Under the pieces are notes generated by a model. The model searched no databases. It saw only the letters and a list, made by a program, of their open reading frames with translations, and was not told where the DNA came from. DNA of 48,291 nucleotides, taken from the NCBI GenBank assembly GCA_025964155.1, contig JAOPZJ010000443.1:1-48291 (forward strand), written 5' to 3'. A program made the translations under genes and the position numbers. This stretch comes from Solirubrobacterales bacterium (GTDB taxonomy: Bacteria > Actinomycetota > Thermoleophilia > Solirubrobacterales > Solirubrobacteraceae). Positions 1-8,881 of the stretch are shown piece after piece; position 1 is the first letter of the stretch, and each line of letters begins with the position of its first letter.

Positions 1-758
1 CGCGCCCGCTGCGGCTCGCCGGCGCGGCGGTCGGCGGGCGGCTTCCGTCCGGCGGGCCGGTCGGGAGCACCACGAATCGGGCGCGGCGGCTGGCGACGGG
101 GCTCGCGCTGGCACCGGCCGCACGGTACGCCCGGTACATGTCGTGGTTCGATGCCACGCAGCGCACCGCGCTGTACACCACCCAGTGGCGCGCGCTGCTC
201 ACGCACGAGACCCCGGCCGAGGACGTCCTCGCGGAGCACTGGCATCGCGTGGCCGGCGGGGACGTCGTCGGCACGATGCTCCAGGTCGATGCGGCCACCT
301 ACCTGCCCGACGACCTGTTGACCAAGGTCGACATCGCGACGATGGCGCACGGCCTGGAAGCACGTTCGCCGTTCCTCGACCACGAGCTGATGCAGTTCGC
401 GGCCTCGATCCCGGGGACGGAGAAGGTGTGCGGCTCCCAGAAGAAGCTCGTGCTGCGCGACGCCCTGCGCACCTGGCTCCCCGACGAGATCCTCGACCGC
501 CCGAAGCAGGGCTTCTCGGTCCCGATCAGCGACTGGCTGTCGGGCGAGCTGCGCGGGCACGTGCGTGACGTCCTGCTCGACGACGCGACACTGAATCACG
601 GACAGCTCGACGGGCACGCCGTCGAGGCGCTGCTCGCCCGCCACGATGCCGGCGCCGAAGCCGAGGCCCAGCGCATCTGGAGCCTGTACATGCTCGCGCT
701 CTGGCAGCGCGAGTTCCTCGACGCGCCGGCACAGGTCCCCGCCGCCGTGGGCCGGTGA
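1..758 (+). CDS. asnB: Asparagine synthetase (glutamine-hydrolysing), C-terminal part
   Basis: This is the C-terminal portion (251 residues visible from base 3) of a class B asparagine synthetase, which makes asparagine or amidates sugar or peptide substrates using ATP and glutamine-derived ammonia. The frame is open from the left window edge, so the true start and the glutaminase domain lie outside. Synthetase-domain signatures are visible: the RYARYMSWF stretch, TYLPDDLLTKVDIATMAHGL, the EARSPFLDHEL motif and the KQGFSVPISDWL motif near the end. The gene ends with TGA a few bases before a glycosyltransferase, so it belongs to the polysaccharide operon. AsnB paralogues are common in such loci and may amidate a uronic acid residue; that role is inference. 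Confidence 0.93.
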   Translation, partial: RPLRLAGAAVGGRLPSGGPVGSTTNRARRLATGLALAPAARYARYMSWFDATQRTALYTTQWRALLTHETPAEDVLAEHWHRVAGGDVVGTMLQVDAATYLPDDLLTKVDIATMAHGLEARSPFLDHELMQFAASIPGTEKVCGSQKKLVLRDALRTWLPDEILDRPKQGFSVPISDWLSGELRGHVRDVLLDDATLNHGQLDGHAVEALLARHDAGAEAEAQRIWSLYMLALWQREFLDAPAQVPAAVGR

Positions 759-765
759 ATCCGTG

Positions 766-1689
766 ATGCAGCAGCGTGTCCTCGTCATCTCGGCCGTCCG
801 CAACGAGGCGCCGCACATCGAGCGCGTCGTGCACGCGATGGCGGCGCAGGAGCGCCCGCCCGAGCGCTGGATCGTCGTCGACGACGGATCGACCGACGGC
901 ACGCTGGAATGGCTGCTCGCGCTGCAGACCAACGTCGACTTCATGGATGTCGTGACGCGACGCTCGCCCGACGACATCGCCGGTGCACGAGACCGGCTCG
1001 CGCGCGCCGCCGCACCACGCGCGTTCAACGCCGGCCTCGCACGGGCCGATCGCCACGCCTACACGCACATCATGAAGCTCGACGGCGACATCGAGCTGCC
1101 GCCGGACTACTTCCGGATCCTGCTGCGCGCGTTCGCACGGGACCCGGACCTGGGGCTCTGCGGCGGCGATCTGGAGGAAGAGATCGCCGGCACCTTGCGG
1201 CTTTTGCGGATCCCGCCCACGCACGTCCACGGGGCGCTGAAGTGCTGGTCGCACGAGTGCTTCGAGGCGATCGGGGGCGTTCACGAGACCCTGGGTTGGG
1301 ACACGATCGACGAGACGTACGCGCGGATGCGCGGCTACACGACGCGCCATCTCCCCGAGCTCGTGGCCCGCCATCATCGCGAGGTCGGGACCGCGGACGG
1401 CACGCTGCGCGGGCGCGCCCGCCACGGTGAGTGCGCCTACATCTCCCACTTCGGCCTGTGGTGGGTGACGCTGCGGGCCTTCAAACTCGCCCGCTCACGG
1501 CCGCGCGGCCTGTCGGGCGCCGCGTTCCTCTACGGGTACGTGCGTGCCGCGGCCCGGCGCGTGCAGCGTGTGCCGGACCCGGAGTTCCGGCGCTTTGCGC
1601 GACAGGAGCTGCGAGACCGGGCGTGGAGCGCCGCACGTGCCTCACCGCAGACCATCTCAACGTCGGGCAGGAGGGCCGGATGCGAGTAG
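766..1689 (+). CDS. Glycosyltransferase family 2
   Basis: This 307-residue GT-A fold glycosyltransferase probably adds a sugar to a lipid-linked glycan at the cytoplasmic face of the membrane. The N-terminus has the family 2 pattern: a beta strand (VLVISAVRNE), then VVDDGSTDGT, and a DxD-type metal/nucleotide motif in KLDGDIELP around residue 105. I chose the ATG at 766; an adjacent GTG at 763 is equally possible. It follows asnB by a few bases, and its stop overlaps the start of the next gene by 10 bp, so translation is likely coupled. Donor and acceptor cannot be read from the sequence. Confidence 0.93.
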   Translation: MQQRVLVISAVRNEAPHIERVVHAMAAQERPPERWIVVDDGSTDGTLEWLLALQTNVDFMDVVTRRSPDDIAGARDRLARAAAPRAFNAGLARADRHAYTHIMKLDGDIELPPDYFRILLRAFARDPDLGLCGGDLEEEIAGTLRLLRIPPTHVHGALKCWSHECFEAIGGVHETLGWDTIDETYARMRGYTTRHLPELVARHHREVGTADGTLRGRARHGECAYISHFGLWWVTLRAFKLARSRPRGLSGAAFLYGYVRAAARRVQRVPDPEFRRFARQELRDRAWSAARASPQTISTSGRRAGCE

Positions 1690-2927
1690 GGATCGTCGGA
1701 CTGGGCTACGTGGGCCTGCCGCTCGTCGTCGGCTTCGCCGAAGCGGGGCTTGACGTCGTCGGGGTCGATGTCGATCAGCAGAAGGTCGCCGGCCTGCAGG
1801 CGGGACGGTCACACGTGGAGGACGTGCCCGCGGCGCGGATCGAGGCGGTGTCCGCGCGCTGTGCGTTCACGACACGCATCGTCGAGCTGCATGAGGCCGA
1901 TGCCGTCATCGTGTGCGTGCCGACGCCGCTCACCGCGAATCGCGAACCGGACCTCAGCCCCATGCTCGGCGCCGCGCGGGCGCTGGCCGCCGTCATCCGC
2001 CGCGGACAGCTGATCGTGCTGCAGTCCACCACTTTTCCGGGGACGACCCGTGATCACCTCGTGCCGCTGCTGGAGGAGTCGGGCATGCGAGCGGGCACGG
2101 ACTTCGCCGTGGCGTACTCGCCCGAGCGCATCGATCCCGGGCGCACCGACTACTCGCTGCGTACGACGCCGAAGGTGGTCGGTGGGCTGACGGCGTCCTG
2201 CACCGAGCGCGCAGTGCAGCTGTTCGGCCACATCTGCGACCACGTCGTGCCCGTCGGCACGCCCGAGGTCGCCGAGCTGTCGAAGCTGCTCGAGAACACC
2301 TTCCGCGCGGTGAACATCGCGCTCGTCAACGAGCTGTCGATCGTCGCCGACCGCATGGGCATCGACGTGTGGGAGGTCATCGACGCCGCCGCCACCAAGC
2401 CGTTCGGCTTCATGCGCTTCGAGCCAGGCCCGGGGATGGGCGGGCACTGCATGCCCGTCGACCCGTTCTACCTCGCCTGGAAGGCGCGGGAGTTCGACGT
2501 CGTCACCGAGTTCATCGAGCTCGCGGGCAAGGTGAACATGCAGATGCCGTACTTCTGCCTGGAGCGCATCGAACGGGCACTCAACGACGCGGGACGTCCG
2601 GTGAACGGGGCGCGCGTGCTGCTCGTCGGCGTGGCCTACAAGGCCGGCCAGGGTGATCTGCGCGAGGCACCCGCGCTGAAGCTCATGAAACTGCTCGCCG
2701 CGCGGGACGCGGAGTTGTCCTACCACGACCGCTTCGTGCCCGCGCTGCCCGAGTACGGCCTGTGCCACGTCGAGCTGGACGAGGCCCTCGCCGATGTCGA
2801 TCTCGCCGTGATCGTCACCGCTCACCCGGGTGTCGATCACGCCGAGGTCGTCGCACGCGCCCCGCAGGTCCTCGATCTGCGAGGCGTCACCAGAGGGCTG
2901 CCCGCGAGCACCGCGCAGCGGCTCTGA
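1680..2927 (+). CDS. Nucleotide-sugar 6-dehydrogenase (UDP-GlcNAc/ManNAc dehydrogenase type)
   Basis: This 415-residue enzyme of the UDP-glucose/GDP-mannose dehydrogenase family oxidises the C6 hydroxyl of a UDP-hexose to a uronic acid with two NAD+. Visible elements are the N-terminal Rossmann motif GIVGLGYVGLPL, the VPTPLT segment, SKLLENTFRAVNIALVNEL, and the catalytic cysteine in GPGMGGHCMPVDPFYL around residue 255. The SKLLENTF/GGHCMPVDP style resembles WecC/WbpA-type UDP-N-acetylhexosamine dehydrogenases more than UDP-glucose dehydrogenase. The ATG at 1680 is fixed by a perfect AGGAGG site just upstream. Together with the Gfo/Idh and DegT genes it could feed a 3-amino-uronic acid pathway (inference). 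Confidence 0.92.
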   Translation: MRVGIVGLGYVGLPLVVGFAEAGLDVVGVDVDQQKVAGLQAGRSHVEDVPAARIEAVSARCAFTTRIVELHEADAVIVCVPTPLTANREPDLSPMLGAARALAAVIRRGQLIVLQSTTFPGTTRDHLVPLLEESGMRAGTDFAVAYSPERIDPGRTDYSLRTTPKVVGGLTASCTERAVQLFGHICDHVVPVGTPEVAELSKLLENTFRAVNIALVNELSIVADRMGIDVWEVIDAAATKPFGFMRFEPGPGMGGHCMPVDPFYLAWKAREFDVVTEFIELAGKVNMQMPYFCLERIERALNDAGRPVNGARVLLVGVAYKAGQGDLREAPALKLMKLLAARDAELSYHDRFVPALPEYGLCHVELDEALADVDLAVIVTAHPGVDHAEVVARAPQVLDLRGVTRGLPASTAQRL

Positions 2928-2949
2928 CCACCAGGCAAGGGGAAACACG

Positions 2950-4005
2950 ATGAGCATCACCACACGAGGCATCGCCGGGGCGGTCATCGCCGTGCTCGCG
3001 CTGCCGGCGGCCGCATCCGCCGCACCGTCGACGCTGGGCGCGTATTGGAAGCTTGACGAGTCCGCCGGGACGACGGCCGCCGACAGCTCCGGCTTCGGCA
3101 ACACCGGCACGATCTCCGGGGCCCAGCACATCGCGGGGCGCTTCGGTAACGCATTGACCTTCGACGGCGGTCTCGCCGAGGTCCGTGTCGCGCGCTCGGC
3201 ATCGCTCGAGCCCGCCACGATGACGGCCGAAGCGTGGGTGCGCTCGCCGGCCAGCCCCGGTCTCTCGCGGCACATCCTCTCCAAGGGCGCGAGCTCGTGT
3301 GGCGGGGCGTCCTACGGGCTCTACACCGGCAACAGCGGCGGCCTCTCGTTCTACGTGGCCGGCACCGAGGGCTTCACCGTCTCGGCGGACGCGGGGACGG
3401 GCATCTGGGACGGGACCTGGCATCACATCGCGGGCACCTACGACGGCGCGTCGCTGAGACTGTTCGTGGACGGGGTCCAAGTGGGAGCGCCGATCGCGTC
3501 CAGCGTCGTGGTCGACTACGGCCTGCCCGACACCAGTGACGCGCTGCTCGGCGTCTACGGCGGGCCGTGCGCCGAGTCGCACAGTTTCTCGGGCGACATC
3601 GACGAGGCGCGCGTCTGGGACCGCCCGCTGACTGGAGTGGAGCTCGCGGCGAGCGCCGCCATGGGCGCTCCCTCCAGCCGCGCGCTCGACATCGAGCGGT
3701 ACAGCGACGACACCGTGATCCACAGCGCCGACTTCGCCGATGGCAACGTCACGGTCAGCACGGAGTCCTCGTCCGGCACGCAGCGGATCAGGTCGGCGAG
3801 GATCGTCGAGCTTCTGCCACGGTCGTCGGGCGCGAGCTGCGGCGGGCTGCTGTCCAGCTGCGACATCACGCTCTCCAACGAAGGCAGGACGGCGACCCTG
3901 AAGGTGCGGCGTTCCCTGACGGGCCTGCTGGTGTCGAGCGCCACCGTACGGGTCACGCTGGCCGGTGGCAGCAGCTTCCTCGTCACCGTCAACCTCCGCG
4001 GGTAG
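2950..4005 (+). CDS. Secreted LamG/concanavalin A-like protein
   Basis: This 351-residue protein starts with a signal peptide (charged SITTR, hydrophobic run, AAASA cleavage region near residue 24). It continues with a LamG-like jelly-roll domain of about 200 residues: YWKLDES, DSSGFGNTGT, FDGGLAEV, EAWVRSP, WHHIAGTYDG, LRLFVDGVQVG and the closing DIDEARVWDRPLTG are all typical. The remaining ~120 residues are a beta-rich tail without a motif I recognise. The ATG at 2950 has an AAGGGG site upstream. It is the last gene of the plus-strand polysaccharide operon and probably binds or modifies extracellular glycan. Its stop lies 12 bp from the stop of the convergent glycosyltransferase. Confidence 0.88.
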   Translation: MSITTRGIAGAVIAVLALPAAASAAPSTLGAYWKLDESAGTTAADSSGFGNTGTISGAQHIAGRFGNALTFDGGLAEVRVARSASLEPATMTAEAWVRSPASPGLSRHILSKGASSCGGASYGLYTGNSGGLSFYVAGTEGFTVSADAGTGIWDGTWHHIAGTYDGASLRLFVDGVQVGAPIASSVVVDYGLPDTSDALLGVYGGPCAESHSFSGDIDEARVWDRPLTGVELAASAAMGAPSSRALDIERYSDDTVIHSADFADGNVTVSTESSSGTQRIRSARIVELLPRSSGASCGGLLSSCDITLSNEGRTATLKVRRSLTGLLVSSATVRVTLAGGSSFLVTVNLRG

Positions 4006-4017
4006 GCGGGCGAGCGA

Positions 4018-5289
4018 TCACGTGAGATCTGCCGGGTGCCCGACCGGGCGCCCGACAGGCCCGCGAGCGGCCCGCGCGCCGGCGCCGCGACGGCGACCGC
4101 GACCGCGGGCGCGGGCGGCGAGGTCGTCGACCAGGCCCAGATACCGCTCCTGCTGCACCGCCCAGCCCAGCTCGCGCTGGCGCGCGGTTGCGCGCTCCGC
4201 ACGCTGCACGGCGTCCGCCGGCGCCGCGCACAGCTCCGCGATCGCCGTGGCGAGGGCGGTGGGCGAGCCGGGATCCGCGTACCGCAGCTCGTCGGCGGCG
4301 AAGTGGCGCTGCACCCCCGGCAGACGCGAGCAGACCACCGGGAGGCCGGCGTGGACGTACTCCATGAGCTTGACGGGCAGGAGGAGATCCGTGAAGGCGT
4401 TGCTCAGCGTCGGTACCACGCCGACGTGGGCGGCGCGGAGCTCGGCAGGGATCTGCGCGAACGGCACCGGCCCCGCGGCGACGTCCACCCGCCCCGGAGC
4501 GACGTCACGGGCGAGCGCCGCAAGCGCGTCGCGCCCGTCACCGCTGGCGAGCACGCGCAGCCTCGCGCGCGGCACTCGCTCGCCGAGCAGGCCGAAGGCG
4601 CGGATGAGCGTCGGCACACCGAACCGCTCCGCCCCGCCGCCGTGGTAGAGGACCCGGATCGGCCCCTCGGCGGGCAGGCGCACCGGCGCCGCCGGCGGGC
4701 CGAAGACGCCCTCGTCCGGGGCGTTCATGACGACGGTCGTACGGCCGACGCCGACGCCGCGTGCCGCGAGGGTGTCCCGGGCGGCGTCGGTGACCGTGAT
4801 GACGGCGTCGGCACAGGCGGCGCTCAGCCGTTCCTCCAAGAACGCGAGGCGGGCGGCGCGGGGGCCGAAGCGACAGGCAAACAACTCCGGAAACGTGTCG
4901 TGCACGTTGAGGATCACCGGGGTGCCGCGCCGCCGTGACAGCAGCGCCGCCGCGACGAGCGCGTCGGGCATGTTGTGGATCTCGACGACATCCAAGCGGT
5001 CGAGCGCGGCGACGCAGCGGCCCGCGGCCGCGAGGAACGACGAATAGCCGTGCACATAGCGGGCGACGCCCGTCCCCCGGCGCGCGCCGCGCAGCCCGTG
5101 GACGTGGATCGTTCCGCCACCGACGTCGACCCGGTCGTCCTCCCCGAGGCACGCGAGATGGACCTCGTCCCCGCGCGCCGCCAGGGCGCGAGCCTGGCGC
5201 TGGATGCGCGAGTCCAGGCGAAAGTCCGAGTAGTGCACCATCGCGACCCGCAGCGCACGCCGACGGGCCGGTGAAGCCGTCGCGGTCAT
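4018..5289 (-). CDS. Glycosyltransferase, GT-B fold (family 4-like)
   Basis: This 423-residue GT-B glycosyltransferase likely transfers an NDP-sugar to a growing surface glycan. The N-terminal acceptor domain opens with a strand followed by SRIQRQARALAARGDEVHLAC. The C-terminal donor domain has VLYHGGG, then PVKLMEYVHAGLPVV, the conserved nucleotide-sugar binding helix of this fold. The ATG at 5289 overlaps the TGA of the Gfo/Idh gene (ATGA), which supports this start over an upstream GTG-type start. It is the last gene of the minus-strand operon, convergent with the LamG gene. Sugar specificity is unknown. Confidence 0.9.
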   Translation of the reverse strand: MTATASPARRRALRVAMVHYSDFRLDSRIQRQARALAARGDEVHLACLGEDDRVDVGGGTIHVHGLRGARRGTGVARYVHGYSSFLAAAGRCVAALDRLDVVEIHNMPDALVAAALLSRRRGTPVILNVHDTFPELFACRFGPRAARLAFLEERLSAACADAVITVTDAARDTLAARGVGVGRTTVVMNAPDEGVFGPPAAPVRLPAEGPIRVLYHGGGAERFGVPTLIRAFGLLGERVPRARLRVLASGDGRDALAALARDVAPGRVDVAAGPVPFAQIPAELRAAHVGVVPTLSNAFTDLLLPVKLMEYVHAGLPVVCSRLPGVQRHFAADELRYADPGSPTALATAIAELCAAPADAVQRAERATARQRELGWAVQQERYLGLVDDLAARARGRGRRRGAGARAARGPVGRPVGHPADLT

Positions 5290-6353
5290 GTCGCGACGGG
5301 ACCGCCCAACCACTGGCCGTGGACGGCGACGGGCGCGCCGTCGGCGCCGAGCGAGCGTTCTGCGGCCTCGAGCGCCTCGACGATGGCAAGGCCGAGTGCG
5401 GCGTTGGAGCGCGGCTCGTCACCGGTGTTGATGCAGTGGCAGAAGTCGGCGAGCTCCAGGGCCAGCGGTTCCGTGGGCTCGACCCACGGGATCACGACGT
5501 CACCGGACCGGTACGTGAGCTGGTGCTCGCCGAAGGTCACAGGCTCGGCGACGTCCATGCCGCGGTCGTAGACGCGCACCGGCTCATCCGAAGCGGTGTC
5601 GTCGTAGACCACCATCCGCCGGCTCCCGACGACCACGATCTGCCGGACCTTGCGGGGCGCGAGCCACGACAGCTGCACGTTGGCGGTCGGACCACCCGCG
5701 AACTGGAGCGTCATGAACGCCGTCTCCGGGGTGTCGGCGCGGAAGACGCTGCAGCCCGTGGCAGACACCTGGTCGATCGGGCTGTCGATCCAGCGCAGCA
5801 GGATCGACAGGTCGTGCGGCGCCAGGTCGCACAGGACGCCGCCGTGCTGGTACTTGCCGAGGTTCATCCGCGACGATGTCACGAAGTGGACGTCCCCGAT
5901 CTCCCCCGTCTCGATCAGATCGGCGACGAGGTTGACCGCCGGGCTGTAGACGAACGTGTGGCCCGGCATCAGCAGCAGCCCGGCGTCGAGGGCGAGCTGG
6001 ACGAGCTCGCGCGCCTGCTCGGACGTCGTCGCCAGCGGCTTCTCGACGAGGACGTGCTTGCCGGCGCGCAGCGCCGCGGCGACGATCGCGTGATGCGTAC
6101 GCGGTGGGGTCGCGACGATCACCGCGTCCGTGTCCGGGTTGCTCAGCACCGATTCCAGGCGAGTCGTCGTTCGCACGCCGGTATGGCGCTGGCGGCACGC
6201 CTGGGCCCGTGACTCGTCGAGCTCGCAGACCTCGACGAGCCGCATGTCGGCGTGCTGGAGGACGTTGCGCACGAGATTCGGTCCCCAGTAGCCGTATCCG
6301 ACGACGGCGACGCGGACGGGACGGGCGCATTCCGTGGTGCCCAGGTGGAACAT
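5286..6353 (-). CDS. Gfo/Idh/MocA family NAD(P)-dependent sugar oxidoreductase
   Basis: This 355-residue protein has the family layout. A Rossmann domain starts with VAVVGYGYWGPNLVRN, VIVATPPRTHH follows, then the conserved EKPLA motif around residue 110 whose lysine is catalytic, and a C-terminal alpha/beta substrate domain. It likely oxidises a UDP-sugar at C3, as WbpB/WlbA enzymes do, making a keto sugar for the DegT aminotransferase two genes upstream; the exact substrate is inference. It lies 6 bp after the sugar transferase and overlaps the following glycosyltransferase by ATGA, so it is in the same transcription unit. Confidence 0.9.
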   Translation of the reverse strand: MFHLGTTECARPVRVAVVGYGYWGPNLVRNVLQHADMRLVEVCELDESRAQACRQRHTGVRTTTRLESVLSNPDTDAVIVATPPRTHHAIVAAALRAGKHVLVEKPLATTSEQARELVQLALDAGLLLMPGHTFVYSPAVNLVADLIETGEIGDVHFVTSSRMNLGKYQHGGVLCDLAPHDLSILLRWIDSPIDQVSATGCSVFRADTPETAFMTLQFAGGPTANVQLSWLAPRKVRQIVVVGSRRMVVYDDTASDEPVRVYDRGMDVAEPVTFGEHQLTYRSGDVVIPWVEPTEPLALELADFCHCINTGDEPRSNAALGLAIVEALEAAERSLGADGAPVAVHGQWLGGPVAT

Positions 6354-6359
6354 GATGGC

Positions 6360-7058
6360 TCAGGCCGCGCCTTTGCGCCCGAGCACGACCCGCACGGTGC
6401 GCAGCAGGATGCGCAGGTCGAGGCCGAGCGACGTGCGCTCGGTGTATTCGACGTCATAGAGCACCATCTCCTCGTACGTGCGCTCGTTGCGCCCGCTGAT
6501 CTGCCACAGGCCGGTGAGGCCGGGTCTGACGGCGAAGCGGCGCCGGTACCAGTCCGGGTAGTGCTCGACCTCGTAGGCCAGCACCGGGCGCGGCCCGACG
6601 AGCGCCATCTGGCCCCGCAGGACGTTCAACAGCTGCGGCAACTCGTCGACGCTGGAGCTGCGCAGGACCCGGCCCAAGCGTGTGACCCGGTCGTCACCGG
6701 CGAGCTTGTAGAGTCCGTTCTGCGCCTCCGGGCCGGCATCACCCGTGATCAGTGCGCGGACATACGCGCGGTGCCGATCGGGGTCGGCGTCACAGCGCAT
6801 CGTGCGGAACTTCAGGACCGTGAACGGACGCATTCCACGCCCGAGTCGCTGCTGGCGAAACAGCGCGGGCCCCCGCGAGTCCAGCCTGATTGCGAGCGTG
6901 ACGAGGACCAGCAGCGGTGCCAGGAGCAGCAGCAGCAGCGACGCGAAGACGACGTCGACGATGCGCCGCGCCACCCGGGAACCGAACGTGGCGTCGGCTG
7001 CGCGCTTGGACGCATCCGGGGCGGTGGTCGCGATGGTGGTGGTCGCTTCTGAATGCAT
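6360..7058 (-). CDS. Lipid-linked sugar-1-phosphate transferase (bacterial sugar transferase)
   Basis: This 232-residue monotopic membrane enzyme starts glycan assembly by moving a sugar-1-phosphate from UDP-sugar to undecaprenyl phosphate. It has the short form: an N-terminal hydrophobic segment (residues ~35-58, [22 protein letters not shown]) and no extra transmembrane domain. It has the catalytic signatures KFRTMR, the [24 protein letters not shown] region and [13 protein letters not shown]. Such enzymes commit sugars to a polymer, so this gene marks the locus as a surface-polysaccharide cluster. It lies between the DegT aminotransferase (7-bp gap) and the Gfo/Idh gene. Confidence 0.95.
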   Translation of the reverse strand: MHSEATTTIATTAPDASKRAADATFGSRVARRIVDVVFASLLLLLLAPLLVLVTLAIRLDSRGPALFRQQRLGRGMRPFTVLKFRTMRCDADPDRHRAYVRALITGDAGPEAQNGLYKLAGDDRVTRLGRVLRSSSVDELPQLLNVLRGQMALVGPRPVLAYEVEHYPDWYRRRFAVRPGLTGLWQISGRNERTYEEMVLYDVEYTERTSLGLDLRILLRTVRVVLGRKGAA

Positions 7059-7065
7059 CGGCCAA

Positions 7066-8217
7066 TCAACGGCTCGCGGCGACGCCAGCTTCCGCGGTGG
7101 ACGATTCGACGACCGCCGCGATGACGCGATCCACCTCGCCGTTGCTCATGCCAGGAAACAGTGGAACGCTGCAGACCTCCACGGCGAGCCGCTCGGACAC
7201 GGGCAGGCTGCCGCGCGGCAGCCCGAGATGGGCGTATGCCTCGGTGAGGTGAATCGGCTTGGGGTAGTGCACCGCCGACGCGATGCCCGCGGCGCGCAGG
7301 TGCAGCCGTAGCGCGTCACGCGCGTGGGAACGCACCACGAACAGGTGGTAGACGTGATCGGCTCCGACGAACGGCGGCCGCGGCATCGCGATGCCGCTCT
7401 CGGCGAAGGCGTGGCGCAGCACCCGGCCCAGGCGGCGCCGCTCATCGTTGACGCCGTCAAGCTCGCGGAGCTTGATCGCCAGCACGGCCGCCTGGATGGC
7501 GTCCAGGCGCGCGGTCCCACCGACGACCTCGTGGCGGTAGCGCGTGCGCTCGCCATGCGACCGCAGCATCCGGACCCGGTCCGCGAGCTCGCTGTCGGCC
7601 GTCACGACCGCGCCACCGTCGCCCCACCCGCCGAGGTTCTTGGTCGGGTAGAAGCTGAAGCACCCAAGGTCGCCGAGCGTCCCGGCGCGGCGGCCGCGGT
7701 AGCGGGCGCCGTGGGCCTGGCACGCGTCCTCGACAACCGCTACGCCGGCGGCCCGCGTGACGCGCAGCAACGGCTCCATGTCGACGGTCGAGCCGTAGAG
7801 GTGCACCGGGATCGCGCAGCGCACACGCGGTCCGAGGGCGGCGGCCACGTGGTCGGCGGTCATCAGGTGGGTATCGGGGTCGACATCGACGAGGAGCGGC
7901 TTGGCGCCGACCGCGCTGACGGCCTCCGCGGTCGCGACGAACGAGTTCGCCGGCACGATCACCTCGTCGCCGGGGCCGACGCGCAGCGCCCGCAGCGCGA
8001 GCTCGAGCGCACTCGTGCCCGAGGCCACGCCGACCGCGTGGGCGATCTCGCAATACGCGGCGAAATCGCGCTCGAAGCCCTCGCTGTGCTCGCCGAGCGT
8101 GAACGCACCGGTGCGGGCGACACGCCGCACGGTCGTCAAGAGCTCCTCGAGGAGGTCCGGCTCGGCGTGGCCGAGGCGCGTCAGCGGGATCTCCGCCGGG
8201 GGCCGGGCCGTCCTCAT
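7066..8217 (-). CDS. DegT/DnrJ/EryC1/StrS family PLP sugar aminotransferase
   Basis: This 383-residue PLP enzyme probably transaminates a keto nucleotide sugar. Visible features are GVASGTSALELALRAL (phosphate-binding region), DEVIVPANSFVATAEAV, VVEDACQAHGARYRG, and the PLP lysine in CFSFYPTKNLGGWGDGG, followed by SHGERTRYRHEVVGGTARLDAIQAAVL. The ATG at 8217 overlaps the TGA of the upstream sigma factor gene (ATGA); an upstream in-frame start would run deep into that gene, so I reject it. Together with the Gfo/Idh enzyme it fits the WbpB/WbpE oxidation-transamination pair (inference). Confidence 0.93.
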   Translation of the reverse strand: MRTARPPAEIPLTRLGHAEPDLLEELLTTVRRVARTGAFTLGEHSEGFERDFAAYCEIAHAVGVASGTSALELALRALRVGPGDEVIVPANSFVATAEAVSAVGAKPLLVDVDPDTHLMTADHVAAALGPRVRCAIPVHLYGSTVDMEPLLRVTRAAGVAVVEDACQAHGARYRGRRAGTLGDLGCFSFYPTKNLGGWGDGGAVVTADSELADRVRMLRSHGERTRYRHEVVGGTARLDAIQAAVLAIKLRELDGVNDERRRLGRVLRHAFAESGIAMPRPPFVGADHVYHLFVVRSHARDALRLHLRAAGIASAVHYPKPIHLTEAYAHLGLPRGSLPVSERLAVEVCSVPLFPGMSNGEVDRVIAAVVESSTAEAGVAASR

Positions 8218-8861
8218 GTCACGACGTGCGTGGTCGCGGTCGCCAGCGTGCAGGGCCGCGCGTGCAGTCGTGTCAGCTCGCACTGCAGCGCGCGCCGCCC
8301 GCGATAGTGCAGGCCGTGCACCGAGCTCTCGGAGCGGCCCAGCAACTCGGCGATCTCACCGGGGCTCAGGCCCACGACGTGTCGCAGCAGCACGACGCTG
8401 CGCTGCTCCTCCGGCAGCGTCGCGAGCGCGACCGCGAAGCTCTCCCGACGGTCGGTGTCGTCGTCGGCGCCGGCGTCATCCGTGCCGTGGACCTCCGCCA
8501 CCGCGATCGTCCGATTGGACCGCAGGTAATCGATCGCCGCGTTGTGGGCGACCCGGAGCAGCCAGCCGAAGAACGGCACCGCACCCTCGTCGTACCGGTC
8601 GATGACGGTGATGAGCTTGGCGAACACGAGCTGCGTGATGTCCTCGGCCTCGTGGTGGTCGCGCACGATGCTCCGCACGTAGCCGCTGACGTTGCCCGCG
8701 TAGCGGACGTAGAGAAACCGCAACGCGTCGCGGTCGCCTGCCTTCGCGCGTCGGACCACCAGCAGCACGGTGCGACGCATCTCCGGCGTCTCGTTGTGCG
8801 GCGAGCCGACCACCCTGCTCGCCCGCATCTGCTCAGCAGCCGTCCAGACACCCGGTGCCAT
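8214..8861 (-). CDS. RNA polymerase ECF-type sigma factor
   Basis: This 215-residue sigma-70 family protein has region 2 (ALRFLYVRYAGNVSGYVRS, then DHHEAEDITQLVFAKLI, the DxxQ-type helix) and region 4 with its helix-turn-helix (LPEEQRSVVLLRHVVGLSPGEIAELLG, SESSVHGLHYRGRRAL). The ATG at 8861 is chosen because GGGAGG precedes it by 8 nt; a 7-bp-arm hairpin sits just upstream. Its stop overlaps the aminotransferase start, so it heads the polysaccharide operon. No anti-sigma gene is adjacent, so activity may be controlled by abundance or by a distant partner. Autoregulation of the operon is plausible but not shown. Confidence 0.9.
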   Translation of the reverse strand: MAPGVWTAAEQMRASRVVGSPHNETPEMRRTVLLVVRRAKAGDRDALRFLYVRYAGNVSGYVRSIVRDHHEAEDITQLVFAKLITVIDRYDEGAVPFFGWLLRVAHNAAIDYLRSNRTIAVAEVHGTDDAGADDDTDRRESFAVALATLPEEQRSVVLLRHVVGLSPGEIAELLGRSESSVHGLHYRGRRALQCELTRLHARPCTLATATTHVVT

Positions 8862-8881
8862 TCGCTGCGCCTCCCGATTAG

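Noticed and set aside
526-1449. Long minus-strand open frames opposite asnB and the glycosyltransferase, and similar long antisense frames throughout
   Set aside because: They are frame shadows typical of very high GC DNA, with Arg/Ala/Gly-rich translations and no domain motifs; the opposite strand has clear families.
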